Source of the DNA: Scalesia atractyloides
Taxonomy: Eukaryota > Streptophyta > Magnoliopsida > Asterales > Asteraceae
NCBI GenBank assembly: GCA_947069175.1
Contig: CAMTDV010000017.1
Coordinates: 51,159,137-51,223,136, forward strand
Direction of reading: 5' to 3'
DNA length: 64,000 bases
Part shown: one piece after another, positions 43,041-54,224 of the stretch
Position numbering within the stretch: position 1 is the first letter of the stretch
How the letters are laid out: every line of letters starts with the position of its first letter
Made by a program: the position numbers and the translations under genes
The notes under the pieces: model-generated
Database searches by the model: none
Told to the model about the DNA's origin: nothing
Seen by the model: only the letters and a program-made list of their open reading frames with translations

Positions 43041-46000
43041 CTACTTGAAAAGAGAAACCCAAGCCTTTTTGGTCTTGGGTTGAACTTGATAATCGACGTA
43101 ATTAAATTCATAACCATCATCATAATCAATCTTTTCATCAAACATTTCGTCCAATGATAATTTGGAAACTTTATTGACCTTTTCTTTTTCTGTCTGTTTT
43201 AGAAAATCATTTTTCAACTTTGAAAGATCATTTTTAATAACTGCTTATTTTGATTTGACATTTTCAGTTTTAGCAGCAACAGACTTTTCTTTCTCGGATG
43301 ACTTCTTTTTCGCAACCCAAGATTGTGACATCTATCTTGGTTTCTTGACATAAAACCGTGAATCATCATTTTTGTTTAACTTTGAAGTTTCTCCTTTTTC
43401 AAAAACAGAATTTTCAAACTTTGATTCATTTTTGGTTTTTATTTCAGAAATAGATTCATTTTTTTGAGTTAACAATCTCTAGTTGCTTTTGTTTTTCATC
43501 TTTTGAAACATTTTTTTTCGTGAAAACTAAGGCTTTATATTCAGACACTTGCGAGCAATATGACCAACATTATTGCATTTAAAGCAAGTCCGATTATCAG
43601 AAACATTTCCATTAGTGGGTTTCAATCCACTTGTGGACTTGGTCTTAGCCTTGCCCCGAAGTTCTTTCTCTTTCTTGAATTCAGCATTCGATTGCTTACC
43701 GAGCATACCTTCTTCTTGAACCGTATTTGTTCCGTATACAAACTTTATGTTTTTACCTTTGCATTCCTGGAACGCTGACTTTGGTTTCTTCGGTTCTTCC
43801 TCTTCAATCTCAAAACCCAATCCTGCTCTCCTGTTCTCAGGAAAATCACCACTAACATTTCGGTTGTTATTAAAGTTCCTCTTGGGTTTAGAATAAAATT
43901 TCTTTTGTTTTTCTCGAGATCATCTGACGAAATTTCTACGAGTTTGAAAAATTTATCAAGTTGATCTTCTTTCACGTTCCGAATCAGGAAGCTATCATCG
44001 AAATATAATCTATCAGAATCCTTAACTTTGTACATGACAACGTTAGAATCATCACTTAGATCATTTTCAGATGTTATATCGTCATTTTCGGGCTGTGAAT
44101 CACAACTGTTATCATCAGAATCATTTCCCAAAACATTCTTTACCACATTTTCTACCACTGCTTTAATGTCATCGTTTGATTTCGTAAATTCTACTTCAAT
44201 GTTCTCAGGCAATTGATTTTTCAATTCACATAAAAGTAGTATATCAAATGCCTTTTCAACTTCATCATTCTTTTTGCAAGAATAATTTTCAAGGAGTGGT
44301 GAAGGAACACTTCTGTATTCTTTACGCTTTGGTTTACCATCATTTTCCTCCGATTTGATCGTAGGAAGAATGTGATCAATGACATAAGCATTTGTGGTGT
44401 AGCTTTTCAAAAGCTGTCTTACACGTTCTATTTCATTTTTTATATCATGAAGCTCAAGTTTTGTTGCAGCAATAGTGTTGATATACATGTTAATTGCTTT
44501 TTTGTTTTTCAATCACTGTTGCTTTTAATATTATTTCATTAGCAGCAATTTCAAGATTAGTTTTTTCGACATTTTTATATTTGCCTTGTATGTTGTCATA
44601 AGCTTCTTTCATGTTTCTGTAATCATAACGAAAAGTTTCATTATGTTCAGTTAATTCTCTTATGACTTCGACCTTTGCAATACAAGGTTCACAAGGATTG
44701 CGCACTTTGTGCAAGGTTTTTCAACCTCCACAACTTTCACAACTTCCTTTTCAGACATTCTTACCTCAGCTTTTACATTTTCGGCCTCTGCTTTCAAGGC
44801 TTCTTGTTTCTGCATCTCGGAATAAGCTATTTCTTCTTCCTCAGTTCTTCGCATGTTTGCTTCCAATATTGCATTTTCCAAAGCAGCATCAACATATGAA
44901 GTTTCAACTTGATTCACAACTTTTGCCATCATAGCAACTCCAGTTTTCTTTCCGATGTACTGTTCCAGTCAAAACCATCTTCTTCATGATTTGCAACAAG
45001 AGCTTGTTCGGATTTCTTTGCAGATTTGTCTTCTACTTCAACTTGTGTTTTCTTTGGATATGGCTTGTACTGAAGAGCTTTCTTGTAGTAGTCATTGATG
45101 CTTCCGAAAGGATTTTGGTTTCCACTTGCTTCTTGATTACTACATTTGCGTTTGAAGTGTCCTTTTTGTCGACACCTAAAGCATGTAACTTTCGTCTTGT
45201 CAAATCCAAGCTTATTGCTTGAATTACCAATATCCCTCCCGGTGAGTGCCACAAACTTGGTAACTCTTCTGATAATGGACGCAAGGCTCCATTTGATATC
45301 CATCAGCTCCAATTCTTCTTCGTCTACCTGATCATAATCTTCTGCTGTCATTTCTTGATTATCGATCTTTCGAGCAACAAGAGCTTCATAAGATTTGAGA
45401 ACGGTAGCGAGAAGTGCTATGTGCTGTTTGGCCACTTTTTCTGGAAATACATTCTTCAGATCGACTGCTATGTTACACTGGAAAACATTTGAACAGAACT
45501 AGCTTGGCTTGTCTGATTTTGGAATGAGGAGCTTGAACTAGCACTTGTATATCCAGCATATGGAGAACTTTGATTTGGAGAAGAATTTGTATTTGCACTA
45601 AATGTTGTTTGAATTTTCGGGCTTTGAATTGGAGTATCTTGAATACCTCCTTTGTAATAAACACCGACGTCTTGAACAACATTAGCGTTCTTTGACTTTG
45701 CAATCTTCATCAATTCCATTTCATGACCTTCTAATTTGTCGATGAAAGATGATAACTTGAAATGTCTCCAAGATGGACTATTTTTCAGAATCGTCAGATA
45801 TGTAGTCTATTCTCCTTCTTGAAGTGCATCGGCCAACTTCTCGATTTGTTCTTCGTTTGATCTTTTGATGTCATGTCTTCGCATCTGGACCATGAGATGA
45901 CAGTATCCATCGATCATTTGTTTCATAGTTTCACCTTCAATCATCGTAAAGATCTCGAATTCTTTCTTGATTAAGGCCTTCTTGCTCTTGATCATTTCAT

Positions 46001-46413
46001 CACTTCCTTTGAATTTGTCACAGAGAGAGTGCCATAATTCTTGAGAAGTATAAAACTCTGGCAATAAAAATATCTTCCTTTACTGATTGTTGAATCAAGC
46101 TAATCATCTTCTTCTCAGTGACATACTGTGCTTTGTCGCCTGGTGAAAACTTGTTCAACGGAAGATCTTGATCACGCTCATCTTTTGGCCATTTGTAGCC
46201 ATCCTCAACTGCAACCCAGCTGTCGAATTGATTCGCTTGTATCCAATTCACAAACTTTCCTTTCCATCCTTCAAACTCATCTATACTCATTAGCTTCGGC
46301 AGTTTCTGAGTAGTACCCATTTCATTGTCAATATTTAACGGGTTCGCCGCAAGAGTATTTACATTTGATGAAGAAGCCATTTGTGAAACAGATACGTTAT
46401 GGAAATCTTCCAT
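43041..46413 (-). pseudogene. Copia-B Gag, very long, two zinc knuckles, several frameshifts
   Basis: Start ATG at 46413: MEDFHNVSVSQMASSSNVN, then PKLMSIDEFEGWKGKFVNWI, the usual N-terminus of copia Gag. The UBN2-type part follows (SQELWHSLCDKFKGSDEMIK, then MIEGETMKQMIDGYCHLMVQ). Zinc knuckle 1, CFRCRQKGHFKRKC, is at 45142-45183. A Glu/Lys-rich, probably coiled-coil part follows (44490-44932), then an acidic segment. Zinc knuckle 2, CFKCNNVGHIARKC, is at 43545-43586. A Lys-rich tail ends at a stop at 43041. The total is about 1100 codons, well above a usual copia Gag. Frames change at least five times, so it is decayed. Plant annotations often call such proteins CCHC zinc-finger proteins. 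Confidence 0.85.
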
Positions 46414-46657
46414 TTTGGCTTATCTATGAATTTGATCAAAAAACTTGACAATTGATTAGTAACAAGCAATTTTAGCAAAAACTGACGTTTTAATCGACAA
46501 TCGGTACGTTAAAAACATTTAAAATTTTCCCGAAAACAATTTTTACCCGATTATATCTTTAAAATCGTCTCGTCGATACGATTCTAACGATATATAATGT
46601 TCGTGACGTTTTTCGGGATTTTCATGCAAACTTATCAAAAACTCTTGAAAAATCTGT

Positions 46658-46716
46658 CAAGTTCGGTCGAACTTGATTAAAATCAGTGAAATTTTAATCA
46701 AGTTCGGTCGAACTTG
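46658..46716 (-). repeat. Palindrome pair in the Copia-B leader
   Basis: Two identical copies of caagttcggtcgaacttg (46658-46675 and 46699-46716) flank a 23-nt linker that is itself an inverted repeat (attaaaat … attttaat). The whole can fold into one long hairpin. It lies between the primer site and the gag start. Confidence 0.92.
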
Positions 46717-46958
46717 ATGTTAAGTTCGGCTGAATCTTGTTTCCAAAACATGGTTTTTGCAACTTTTTGGTATCAATTCGATTAAATTTGATGTCCAAAC
46801 TCTCAGAGGTTTACCACAAGTGTGTTTTACATAACATATTCAAAAATCATCCATTTTTGACCATGAAAACATCAAGTATGTGAAAATATTAAGAAAAAAG
46901 ATAGAATGGAGTAGAATAAGAGAGATTCTTGTCTTGATTACAGCAAATTTAGGTATCG

Positions 46959-46970
46959 AGGCTCTGATAC
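46959..46970 (-). promoter_or_regulatory. Copia-B primer-binding site
   Basis: On the minus strand, tggtatcagagc lies a few bases after the 5' LTR end (…CCTACA). Confidence 0.88.
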
Positions 46971-46975
46971 CACTT

Positions 46976-47395
46976 GTAGGAACGTCCACGAATAGCTCGG
47001 GAACCTAAGTTTGCTATCTATTGTCCAATTAGGCGGAAACTAATGACAAATTAATCGAATAACAAGAATTACTCATTTAAAGATTGATTTCATTGATCTA
47101 AAGTTCATATACATTCGAGATCCAGATCCGACAGAGCTTCGCCTCGAAGATGCCGAAATTTCTGAAGTTACAAATGAAATAACCAAAGCACCTATTTATA
47201 GGATACCAAGTTTGCTGGTGGAGAGACTGAGTTTGTCAAGTTATACAGACTCGATACAAGACTATTCTATAGACATTATGCACCAATAGACTCCTTCTTG
47301 AATATCTACTTTATCTTGTTCGGTCTTCAGAAACTCTCGTTTATTCCAGACTCGTTCTCGGGTAATGACGAAGGCAACAGACATGTGCACCAACA
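46976..47395 (-). repeat. Copia-B 5' LTR (420 bp)
   Basis: On the minus strand it starts TGTTGGTGCAC and ends CGTTCCTACA. A TATA box (complement) lies at 47193-47200. It lacks about 80 bp that the 3' LTR has. Confidence 0.92.
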
Positions 47396-47400
47396 ATTGA

Positions 47401-49013
47401 TTATTTATCCTTCTCGTCTCAGCTGGCATTGAGGTAACACATCATTTTCATGATTTTAAATTATTCAACTCAATATGTCTGGTATGGAAGTTGTTCTCCG
47501 ACCGAAGGTGTTCCTTTTTCTTATTACCGGAGAAGACCACTGTTCTTTAGTTGTTTTGACGACAAGTAAATACTTATCACTTTTAGTGTTTTGATCACAT
47601 TAATATAATTCTAAGTCTTGAAATATGATATTAAAATGGTTTTACGTTTACATTTAGAATCATTCAAAATTATTAGTTTTTGAGAACTCTGCTATATTCA
47701 ATTAGTAGTATTTCATTAAGATATATAAGCTATATTACAAATTGATTTATCGATTAAATAGTATTCTTTTCTTTTAAAGCATGAATAACTGTATAAGAAA
47801 ATTTTATATGAATTCATTTGTTTGAAAGAAGAATACCCATAAAAGGATAAAATGATAATTTTTATAACTAACATAAAATAAAGGGGGCTTGCGTGATAAA
47901 TTATTATTATGGTAAATGCTAAGTTTCATGATATTGTTTGATATCTTTTTAACAACAGCAGCAACAGAAAGAAATCCAAAATTTTTATAACTTGGAACCT
48001 AATAAAATTTGTAGGGTTTGCGACATTTGATTCAAGCCTAAGATTTTTCATGGTTATCGCTTTTCGCTGTTAAGGTACGGATTTTGTGGTCTTTTCTCAT
48101 AGCGTTTTATATCGTTATTGTATTCTTAGTGCTAGGTCATCGAATTGTTATCATTGTTTTCTGGTAGTTTTGCTTCTTTGCAATGGATTTGCATACGATA
48201 GATAAATTCTTTAGAATCATTATCGCATGTTCCTATTGATCATTGATTATTGCCATAGAAGTGCATTATTGTAGTGTACCGTTTCATTGACCTCAATACC
48301 CGAGCACATCCACCTATGGGGACATAGGGCGTCATCATTGGCACCAATGACGTGCACCATCCATGACGGTGCGATTAGTTCACGGCGTCTCTATATTGGA
48401 ATTTATTATTGGTTTATGGATTATTGAGAGTCGTGTGGATCGATCCTAGGATATTATTGTTATTATATTGGTATTGGGATAGGTGTGTGCCCACATCCCC
48501 TTTACATATTGGTGCATTAGTCTGCAGCTAATGTACGTATTGTTGTTTATTATTTATTGACATTGGCTCACATGGGTATTTCAACATGGATTGTTTCCGT
48601 ATAGTATTGACCATATCACTACATTGTTATTGACATAGTATTGTTCACCGTTCATCGTATACCATATTGATTGTTCTCACTGAAACTACCGTTATTGCTA
48701 TTGTTTTTCCATTACTGGGCAATTTTTGGCTTACCCGTATTTCTTTTTGTTGTTTTTTCTTATTTCTTAAACAGGTACTCAAGGGAACATGGGAAAAAGT
48801 TCGAAGAGAAAAACTAAATGGCTAGAGTTGGAAGTAAAGAGTTTAAATAAATTTCGATTTTAAATTTTAGACACTTTTATTTTCGTTAAGACTGTTGTGT
48901 GGTTTTAGATTTTTAAACTTTTGGAATTAATGTTTTATTTAAGTTAAGTTTTAAAATATCTCTGATTATTGTATTGGGCGTCACGTCAGCCCTATTCGGG
49001 CCAGGGTGTTACA
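47401..49013 (+). repeat. E6 5' LTR, right part
   Basis: It ends CCAGGGTGTTACA before the primer site. No coding sequence inside. Confidence 0.7.
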
Positions 49014-49017
49014 GTTA

Positions 49018-49029
49018 TGGTATCCTGTA
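49018..49029 (+). promoter_or_regulatory. E6 primer-binding site, degenerate
   Basis: tggtatcctgta: the first seven bases match the usual tggtatcagagc. Confidence 0.55.
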
Positions 49030-49156
49030 GAAAATTTAAACTAAATAACTAAAGACATGTGAGATTGGGTAGAACTTGGGTTAGGTGTTTCCTTATGTGA
49101 TAAGCCCTTATTATTTGCTAATTGCTTCTATCTAAATTCTTAACGTGTTTTTCTAG

Positions 49157-50436
49157 ATGCCTCAACCTTGTCAGACACGCAACACTACTCGTCAGAATAG
49201 TGATGGACTAAACGAGCCTGATCCAGCCATTCTTGCTGCTATGACCCAGGCTCTTACTGTCGTATTGCCAACTTTGGTTCAGGCAATACGTAATCCAAAT
49301 CCAAACCCGAATCCTAATCAGAACCCTAATCCGAATCCAAACCCGAATCCCAATCCGAACCCTAATCCGAACCCAAATCCGAATCCCAACCCGAATCCAA
49401 ATCCAAACCAGAACAATACTGGTGGCAATATGGGAATACAAGATTGGCTAGCTCATTTTGATAAACATAAACCAAAATCGTTTACTAAGGCATCCACACC
49501 AACAATGGCAAAAGATTAGATTTCTCACATTGAGAATATTTTCACTGTACTTTGGGTTGATAAGCAATACAGGGCTAGTTTAGCAGCTTATAAGTTGGAA
49601 GAAGATGCGCATGTTGGGTGGGAGTCCGTTTTAAGGGAAAGAGGAGGTCCAGCGTTCGTAGAGACTCTAACTTGGAATGGCTTCTGTGATATTTTCTTTG
49701 AGAAGTACTTTACTATGGTGGATAAAGGAGCTTATCGACGTGAGTATCATAATATCCGCCTACGGAATGATGAATAACTTACCGACTTCACTGACCGATT
49801 TTATAGACTTGTTGGTTTTCTTGGGGCTGCTGCTTGTAACACTTTCGGAACAAGCGAAAATATTTTAATGGGCTGTGTGTGATCGGGTTCGTAGGCAAAT
49901 CATTGATTCCAAGTTTGCTAATGTTGCAGAAGCTATAGATGCTGCAAAGAAAGTAGAGATGGAGAGGAAAGAATTCTTAGGAAATTCTGATGATAGTAAG
50001 AAAAGAAATAGGAATGGAAACCGTATTCAGGCTACATGCCAATCAATGTCTCAAGGATTCAAGCAGTATGGTAATGATAGTACCAATACGGGAAACATGT
50101 CAAAAGGGAAAAATACTAGACCTTGGCAGGGTAGAAACCAAAATCAGGGTCAGATCCAACAATACCAGCAATCGATCCAGGCTCAACCGTTGAATCAGAG
50201 GGGAAATCAGAATCCTAACCAATACCCACTATGTAATCATTGCAGCAAACATCACCCAGGCATTTGTCGCTGACATACTAGAGCTTGTCTTAGTTGTGGG
50301 GAGATGGGGCATACGGCCAAACAGTTCCCTAAGGCTAGAAACCGAGCAGTTGATACTAATAGGGGAGCTAATGTGTCGCCTAATACTGGAGGACGGGTAT
50401 TCACATTGACTGCAGGGGAAGCTGCAAATACTCCAG
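49157..50436 (+). pseudogene. E6 gag with Asn-Pro repeat and damaged zinc knuckle
   Basis: Gag of a Ty3 element. ATG at 49157: MPQPCQTRNTTRQNSDGLNE. An Asn-Pro dipeptide run of about 35 residues follows (49283-49411). Then the Gag domain (YKLEEDAHVGWESVLRERGG, then LTWNGFCDIFFEKYF), interrupted by in-frame stops at 49517 and 49775. After a frameshift the frame at 49875 continues to CNHCSKHHPGIC, a stop TGA at 50271, and the zinc knuckle CLSCGEMGHTAKQF, whose last Cys is replaced by Phe. It ends …AANTPG at an AG/GT junction (50436/50437), where the intron-like insert begins. Confidence 0.85.
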
Positions 50437-50540
50437 GTATTGTTTCCTATATCTATTTTCTTTTAATGATCATGATCTACTTGTTTAATTGGTTCTCGTT
50501 TCGTACAACTATTGTATCTTATTAAGCATCATTGCACTAG
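50437..50540 (+). other. Intron-like insert at the E6 gag/protease junction (104 nt)
   Basis: It starts gtattgtttc and ends ttgcactag. It is T-rich as plant introns are, and contains stop codons. Removing it joins the gag frame (…NTPG) to the protease frame (TVSGIIYLADRDVYVLFDTG) with no base lost. The sequence aggta(t/c)tgtttc occurs at both edges, so the insert is flanked by an imperfect 11-bp direct repeat that contains the AG/GT site. Confidence 0.6.
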
Positions 50541-50890
50541 GTACTGTTTCGGGTATTATTTATCTTGCCGATCGCGACGTATATGTGTTATTTGATACTG
50601 GGGCAACCCATTCGATAGTCTCACAAGTATTTGCCCAACATCTTAAAATCATGCCTTCTCCATTGGATCATACCATAGTTATTTCCACACCTATGGGAAA
50701 TCCTACTGTTATTACTCATATCTATAGAGATTTCCCATTAGTGGTCGGGAATATTGTTTGTAAAGTGAATCGTCGGGAATATTGTTTGTAAAGCGAATCT
50801 TTACCCATGCAAATCTGATGTCATTTTAGGCATGGATTAGTTAGCTATGCATCGAGCAACCATTAATTGTCACTCCAAGCGAGTTATCTT
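50541..50890 (+). pseudogene. E6 aspartic protease segment
   Basis: TVSGIIYLADRDVYVLFDTG with the active-site DTGATHS. It then runs VSQVFAQHL and ISTPMGNPTVITHIYRDFPL. A 28-bp tandem duplication (50744-50771 and 50772-50799) throws the frame off. The second block, in which GMD should be followed by Trp or Phe, reads GMD then a stop (about 50830). The protease would otherwise free Gag and Pol products. Confidence 0.85.
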
Positions 50891-51865
50891 TGGTGATCTA
50901 CGTTATCCTGGATCTATTTTGCAAGGGACACAACCTCGAAAAATCTATCAAAATCATTTTTGCTCTTAAGGCTCAAAAGCTTATATCACATGGGTGTGAA
51001 GGACTCTTAGCTGCTATTAAAGACACGTCTGTGGAAGCACCCCGTATTGAAAACTTTCCCGTTGTTCGAGATTATTCTGACGTCTTTACAAAGGAACTTC
51101 CAGGGTTACCACCTGATCGTGAGGTAGAGTTCACTATTGCTCTAATCCCCAGGGCTGAACCTATTTCTAAGGCACCTTACCTATGGCCCCATTAGAATTG
51201 AAGGAGTTGAAAGAGCAACTGCAAGAACTTCTGGAACGTGGATTGATTAGACCGAGTGTATCACCGTGGGGAGCACGATATTATTCGTGAAAAAGAAGGA
51301 TGGTAGCATGCGGTTATAGATTGACTACCGGGAGCTTAATAAAATCACCATTCGAAATCATTATCCTTTACTGCGTATTGATGACCTTTTAGATCAGCTC
51401 CAAGGTGCGAAGTTTTTCTCTAAAATCGATCTCAGATCAGGGTACCATCAGTTGAAAGTCCGAGATCAAGATGTTCCTAAGACAGCGTTTCGTACCCGGT
51501 ATGGTCATTAAGAGTTTCTAGTCATGCCTTTTGGATTAACAAATGCTCCTACTGTCTTTATGGATCTCATAAACCGAGTATTTCATGAGTATCTGGATCG
51601 CTTTGTTATTGTGTTCATTGACGATATTCTGGTATTTTCTAAGAGCCAAGAAGAACATGAGGACCACCTTCGCACTATTCTTGAAACCCTTCGTCAGAAG
51701 ATGCTATATGCAAAGTTTTCTAAGTGCGACTTTTGGCTTGAGAAGGTGGCATTCCTAGGCCACATTGTGTCAGCTAACGGTATCACTATGGACCCTTCTA
51801 AGGTAGAGGCTATCACTAAGTGGCCGAGTGACCAACCTCGGTTACTGAAGTTATGAGTTTTCTTG
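50891..51865 (+). pseudogene. E6 reverse transcriptase, frameshifted
   Basis: The linker DYSDVFTKELPGLPPDREVE (50890-51195) leads to RT: KKKDGSMRL, a stop, IDYRELNKITIRNHYPLLRI, then GAKFFSKIDLRSGYHQLKVR. A stop follows GH, then EFLVMPFGLTNAPTVFMDLI and VFIDDILVFSKS with both catalytic Asp present (about 51615-51640), and FLGHIVSANGITMDPSKVEA. At least three breaks. Motifs and order are those of Ty3 RT. Confidence 0.88.
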
Positions 51866-52400
51866 GGCTAGCGGGTTATTACCGGTGTTTTGTGGAAGGA
51901 TTTTCTATTATAGCTCTACCACTCACTCAACTTTTAAGAAAAAGGGATAAAATTTTCTTGAACGATGATCGGGAAAAGAGTTTTGAGACGCTAAAGCAGA
52001 GACTTGTATTTGCTCCTATTCTTACTCTCCCTTCTGGCTCTGGCAGGTTTGATATATATAGTGATGCATCGAAGAAAGGGCTTGGTTATGTTCTCATGCA
52101 GCATGGAAAGGTCATTGCATATGCTTCACGACAGCTTAAGCTTTATGAGGTGAATTACCCTACACATGATTTAGAGCCTACATCCATGGTTTTTGCATTC
52201 AAGATTTGGAGGCATTATCTCTATGGGGAAACATGCAACATAATTACCGACCATAAGAGCCTTACGTATATTTTAACTCAGAAGGAGATTAACATGAGGA
52301 AGAGGAGATGGTTAGAACTACTTAAAGATTATGATGCCAACATTCAGTACCACCACCCTGGTAAAGCTAATGTTGTATCAGATGCATTAAGTAGGAAGAT
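51853..52400 (+). pseudogene. E6 RT end and RNase H, intact over this stretch
   Basis: An open frame of 326 codons (51853-52833) starts with SFLGLAGYYRCFVEGFSIIA (RT connection). It holds RNase H: FDIYSDASKKGLGYVLMQHG with Asp, THDLEPTSMVFAFKIWRHYL with Glu, TDHKSLTYI with Asp, and YHHPGKANVVSDALSRK. All three catalytic acidic residues are present. This domain alone could still be functional, but it is cut off from the rest of Pol. Confidence 0.85.
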
Positions 52401-53368
52401 TTCAGGAGGCTTATCTTGTTTAACTCTTCAACCTCATATTCAATCGGATTTGAACCACTCGGATATTGGTTTACAGTTTGGTGAGTCTATTGGTTATTTG
52501 GCAAAACTGAAAATTGAACCACACCTTATCAGACAGATAAAGGAAGCTCAGCAACATGATGGTGAGCTTTGGGCAATCTTGCAAAACTTAGAGGTGGGAA
52601 AGCAATCTAAATTCCAAGTCGATGAGCATGGGACGATATGGTGTGGGAAACGTTTATGCGTGTCAGATGATTCCACTATTCGTGAACAGTTATTAATAAC
52701 TGAGGCACATAGTTCAACATTTTCTATTCACCTTGGATCCACAAAGATGTATAGAGATCCGAGACAACATTTTTGGTGGATTGGTACGAAAGAAGATGTA
52801 GCTAGATATGTTGGCCAGTGCATGACTTGTTAGTAAGTGAAGATTGAACATCAAAGAGCTATTGGATTGTTACAGCCTTTGGATATTCTGGTTTGGTAGT
52901 GGGATGATATTTCTATAGACTTCATAGCGGGTCTTCTAAGAACCCTTATGAAGAATGATGCTATTTGGGTTATAGTTTATAGGCTCACAAAGTTTGCTCA
53001 TTTCTTGACTATTCAAAAGGGGTATCCAATGAGTAAGTTATCAAAGATATTCATTCGTGATATTGTTCGATTGCATGGAACACCATCTTCTATAGTATGT
53101 GATAGAGATCCACGGTACACATCACGGTTCTAGAAAGGTTTCGAAAATGATTTGGGGTACTAAGATACGTTTTAACACTGCTTTCCATCCACAAATTGAT
53201 GGGCAGTTTGAGCATACTATTCAGACCTTGGAAGACATGCTTAGGGCATGTGCACTTGAGTGGACTGGAAATTGGAATGAGTACTTATGCTTGGTAGATT
53301 TTGCTTACTACAATAGTTGGCAAGCTAGTATTGACATGGCACCGTTTGAGTTGTTATATGGGTGTAAA
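52401..53368 (+). pseudogene. E6 integrase, cut by the E7 LTR
   Basis: The zinc-binding part, in the same frame as RNase H, reads HSSTFSIHLGSTKMYRDPRQ, then QCMTC, followed by two stops (52832-52837). The core continues KNDAIWVIVYRLTKFAHFL and VCDRDPRYTSRF, then a stop, and in another frame FNTAFHPQIDGQFEHTIQTL and FELLYGCK. The catalytic Glu is present in FEHTIQ. At 53369 the sequence switches to TGTAACACC, the end of the minus-strand E7 LTR. The C-terminal part of E6 lies beyond the window. Confidence 0.87.
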
Positions 53369-54114
53369 TGTAACACCCCGATCGCGGAATACAACTAGAC
53401 GCGATGGAAATATCAGGGGAGTCACGTTACAAATTGTTCACAACTACTGGTACTACATTGTTTCATCATTGTTAACCATTATTTTACAAAGCAAAGAATA
53501 CATGAAATTGTCTTTTATTTAGAGAAGTCTAAAGCCCGAATGCATTCCTATGTGTAGCATGCTCGAACAATCAACAACCTGAAAATATGTGAAAATAAAA
53601 GATATCAACAAACAATGTTGGCGAGTACATAGTTTTGTTAGCCAAATTAATGGCATAAGGTTTAGTATTACAATACTTTGACAACTACGAGAGTTGTCTT
53701 TTGAAAATAGACTCTTTGAAGCCAAGGAATGGCAAAAAGGGTTAGTATTGCAATATAATACTTGATTGTAAACTTGTGACAAATAGTTTTGTATATGCCA
53801 ATATGATTATTACTAGGTAATTTTTATGCCAATGTAAACTATACTTTGATCTTTGTAGACACATTGAATTTGGTAGTAAAACTTGTGAGTATGTTATTAG
53901 AAATCCAATCAAGGATTAATAATAAAAATATTGAAATCGGTCATAAATTTGTATAAGTACTATCGGAAATCCAATCAAGGATTTACAATGGTACTTTGAT
54001 TATCCTTCTAAGAATCTTACATATTAGAAATATAAAGATTCGTCGAGGAATTTGATTATAGAACATTTGAATCAATTGAACACAAGATCCTAAAGTGATT
54101 TGGGTAACGCTACA

Positions 54115-54188
54115 AGGGTGATACAATAAGAACACTTATATATAGGAAGTACCCGTGGCGTATCCACCATGTTCTTTAGGTATTACAC
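54115..54188 (-). other. Conserved LTR stem-loop, copy 2 (E7, diverged)
   Basis: The loop block is present (gtacccgtggcgtatccacc). The inner stem AAGAACA/TGTTCTT is perfect and the outer stem is weaker. Confidence 0.55.
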
Positions 54189-54224
54189 TTGTTTCGTTAT
54201 CTAAATCACCATTAACCACGTAAA

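Larger units (their letters stand above)
40518..47395 (-). mobile_element. Copia-B: gag-only Ty1/copia element (TR-GAG type)
   Basis: The minus-strand element has LTRs at 46976-47395 (5') and 40518-41018 (3'), a primer site at about 46959-46970 and the perfect duplication attga (40513-40517 and 47396-47400). Its internal region codes for a very long Gag (43041-46413) and then has about 2 kb without any pol motif. Elements with LTRs and Gag only are a known class of non-autonomous plant retrotransposon (TR-GAG). It must borrow RT and integrase from a relative. Confidence 0.9.
39919..53368 (+). mobile_element. E6: Ty3 element with intron-like insert, split by Copia-B and E7
   Basis: The 5' LTR ends at 49013 (GGGTGTTACA), followed by a weak primer site. 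Gag, protease, RT, RNase H and integrase follow in the Ty3 order to 53368, where the E7 LTR begins inside integrase. The 5' LTR is interrupted by Copia-B. Its start is uncertain: TGTGACGTCCC at 39919 is the best candidate, and TGTCAGACCC at 39873 is another. Confidence 0.75.

Noticed and set aside
44028..44934. Plus-strand frames across the Copia-B region
   Set aside because: Complement of the Copia-B Gag; no domains.
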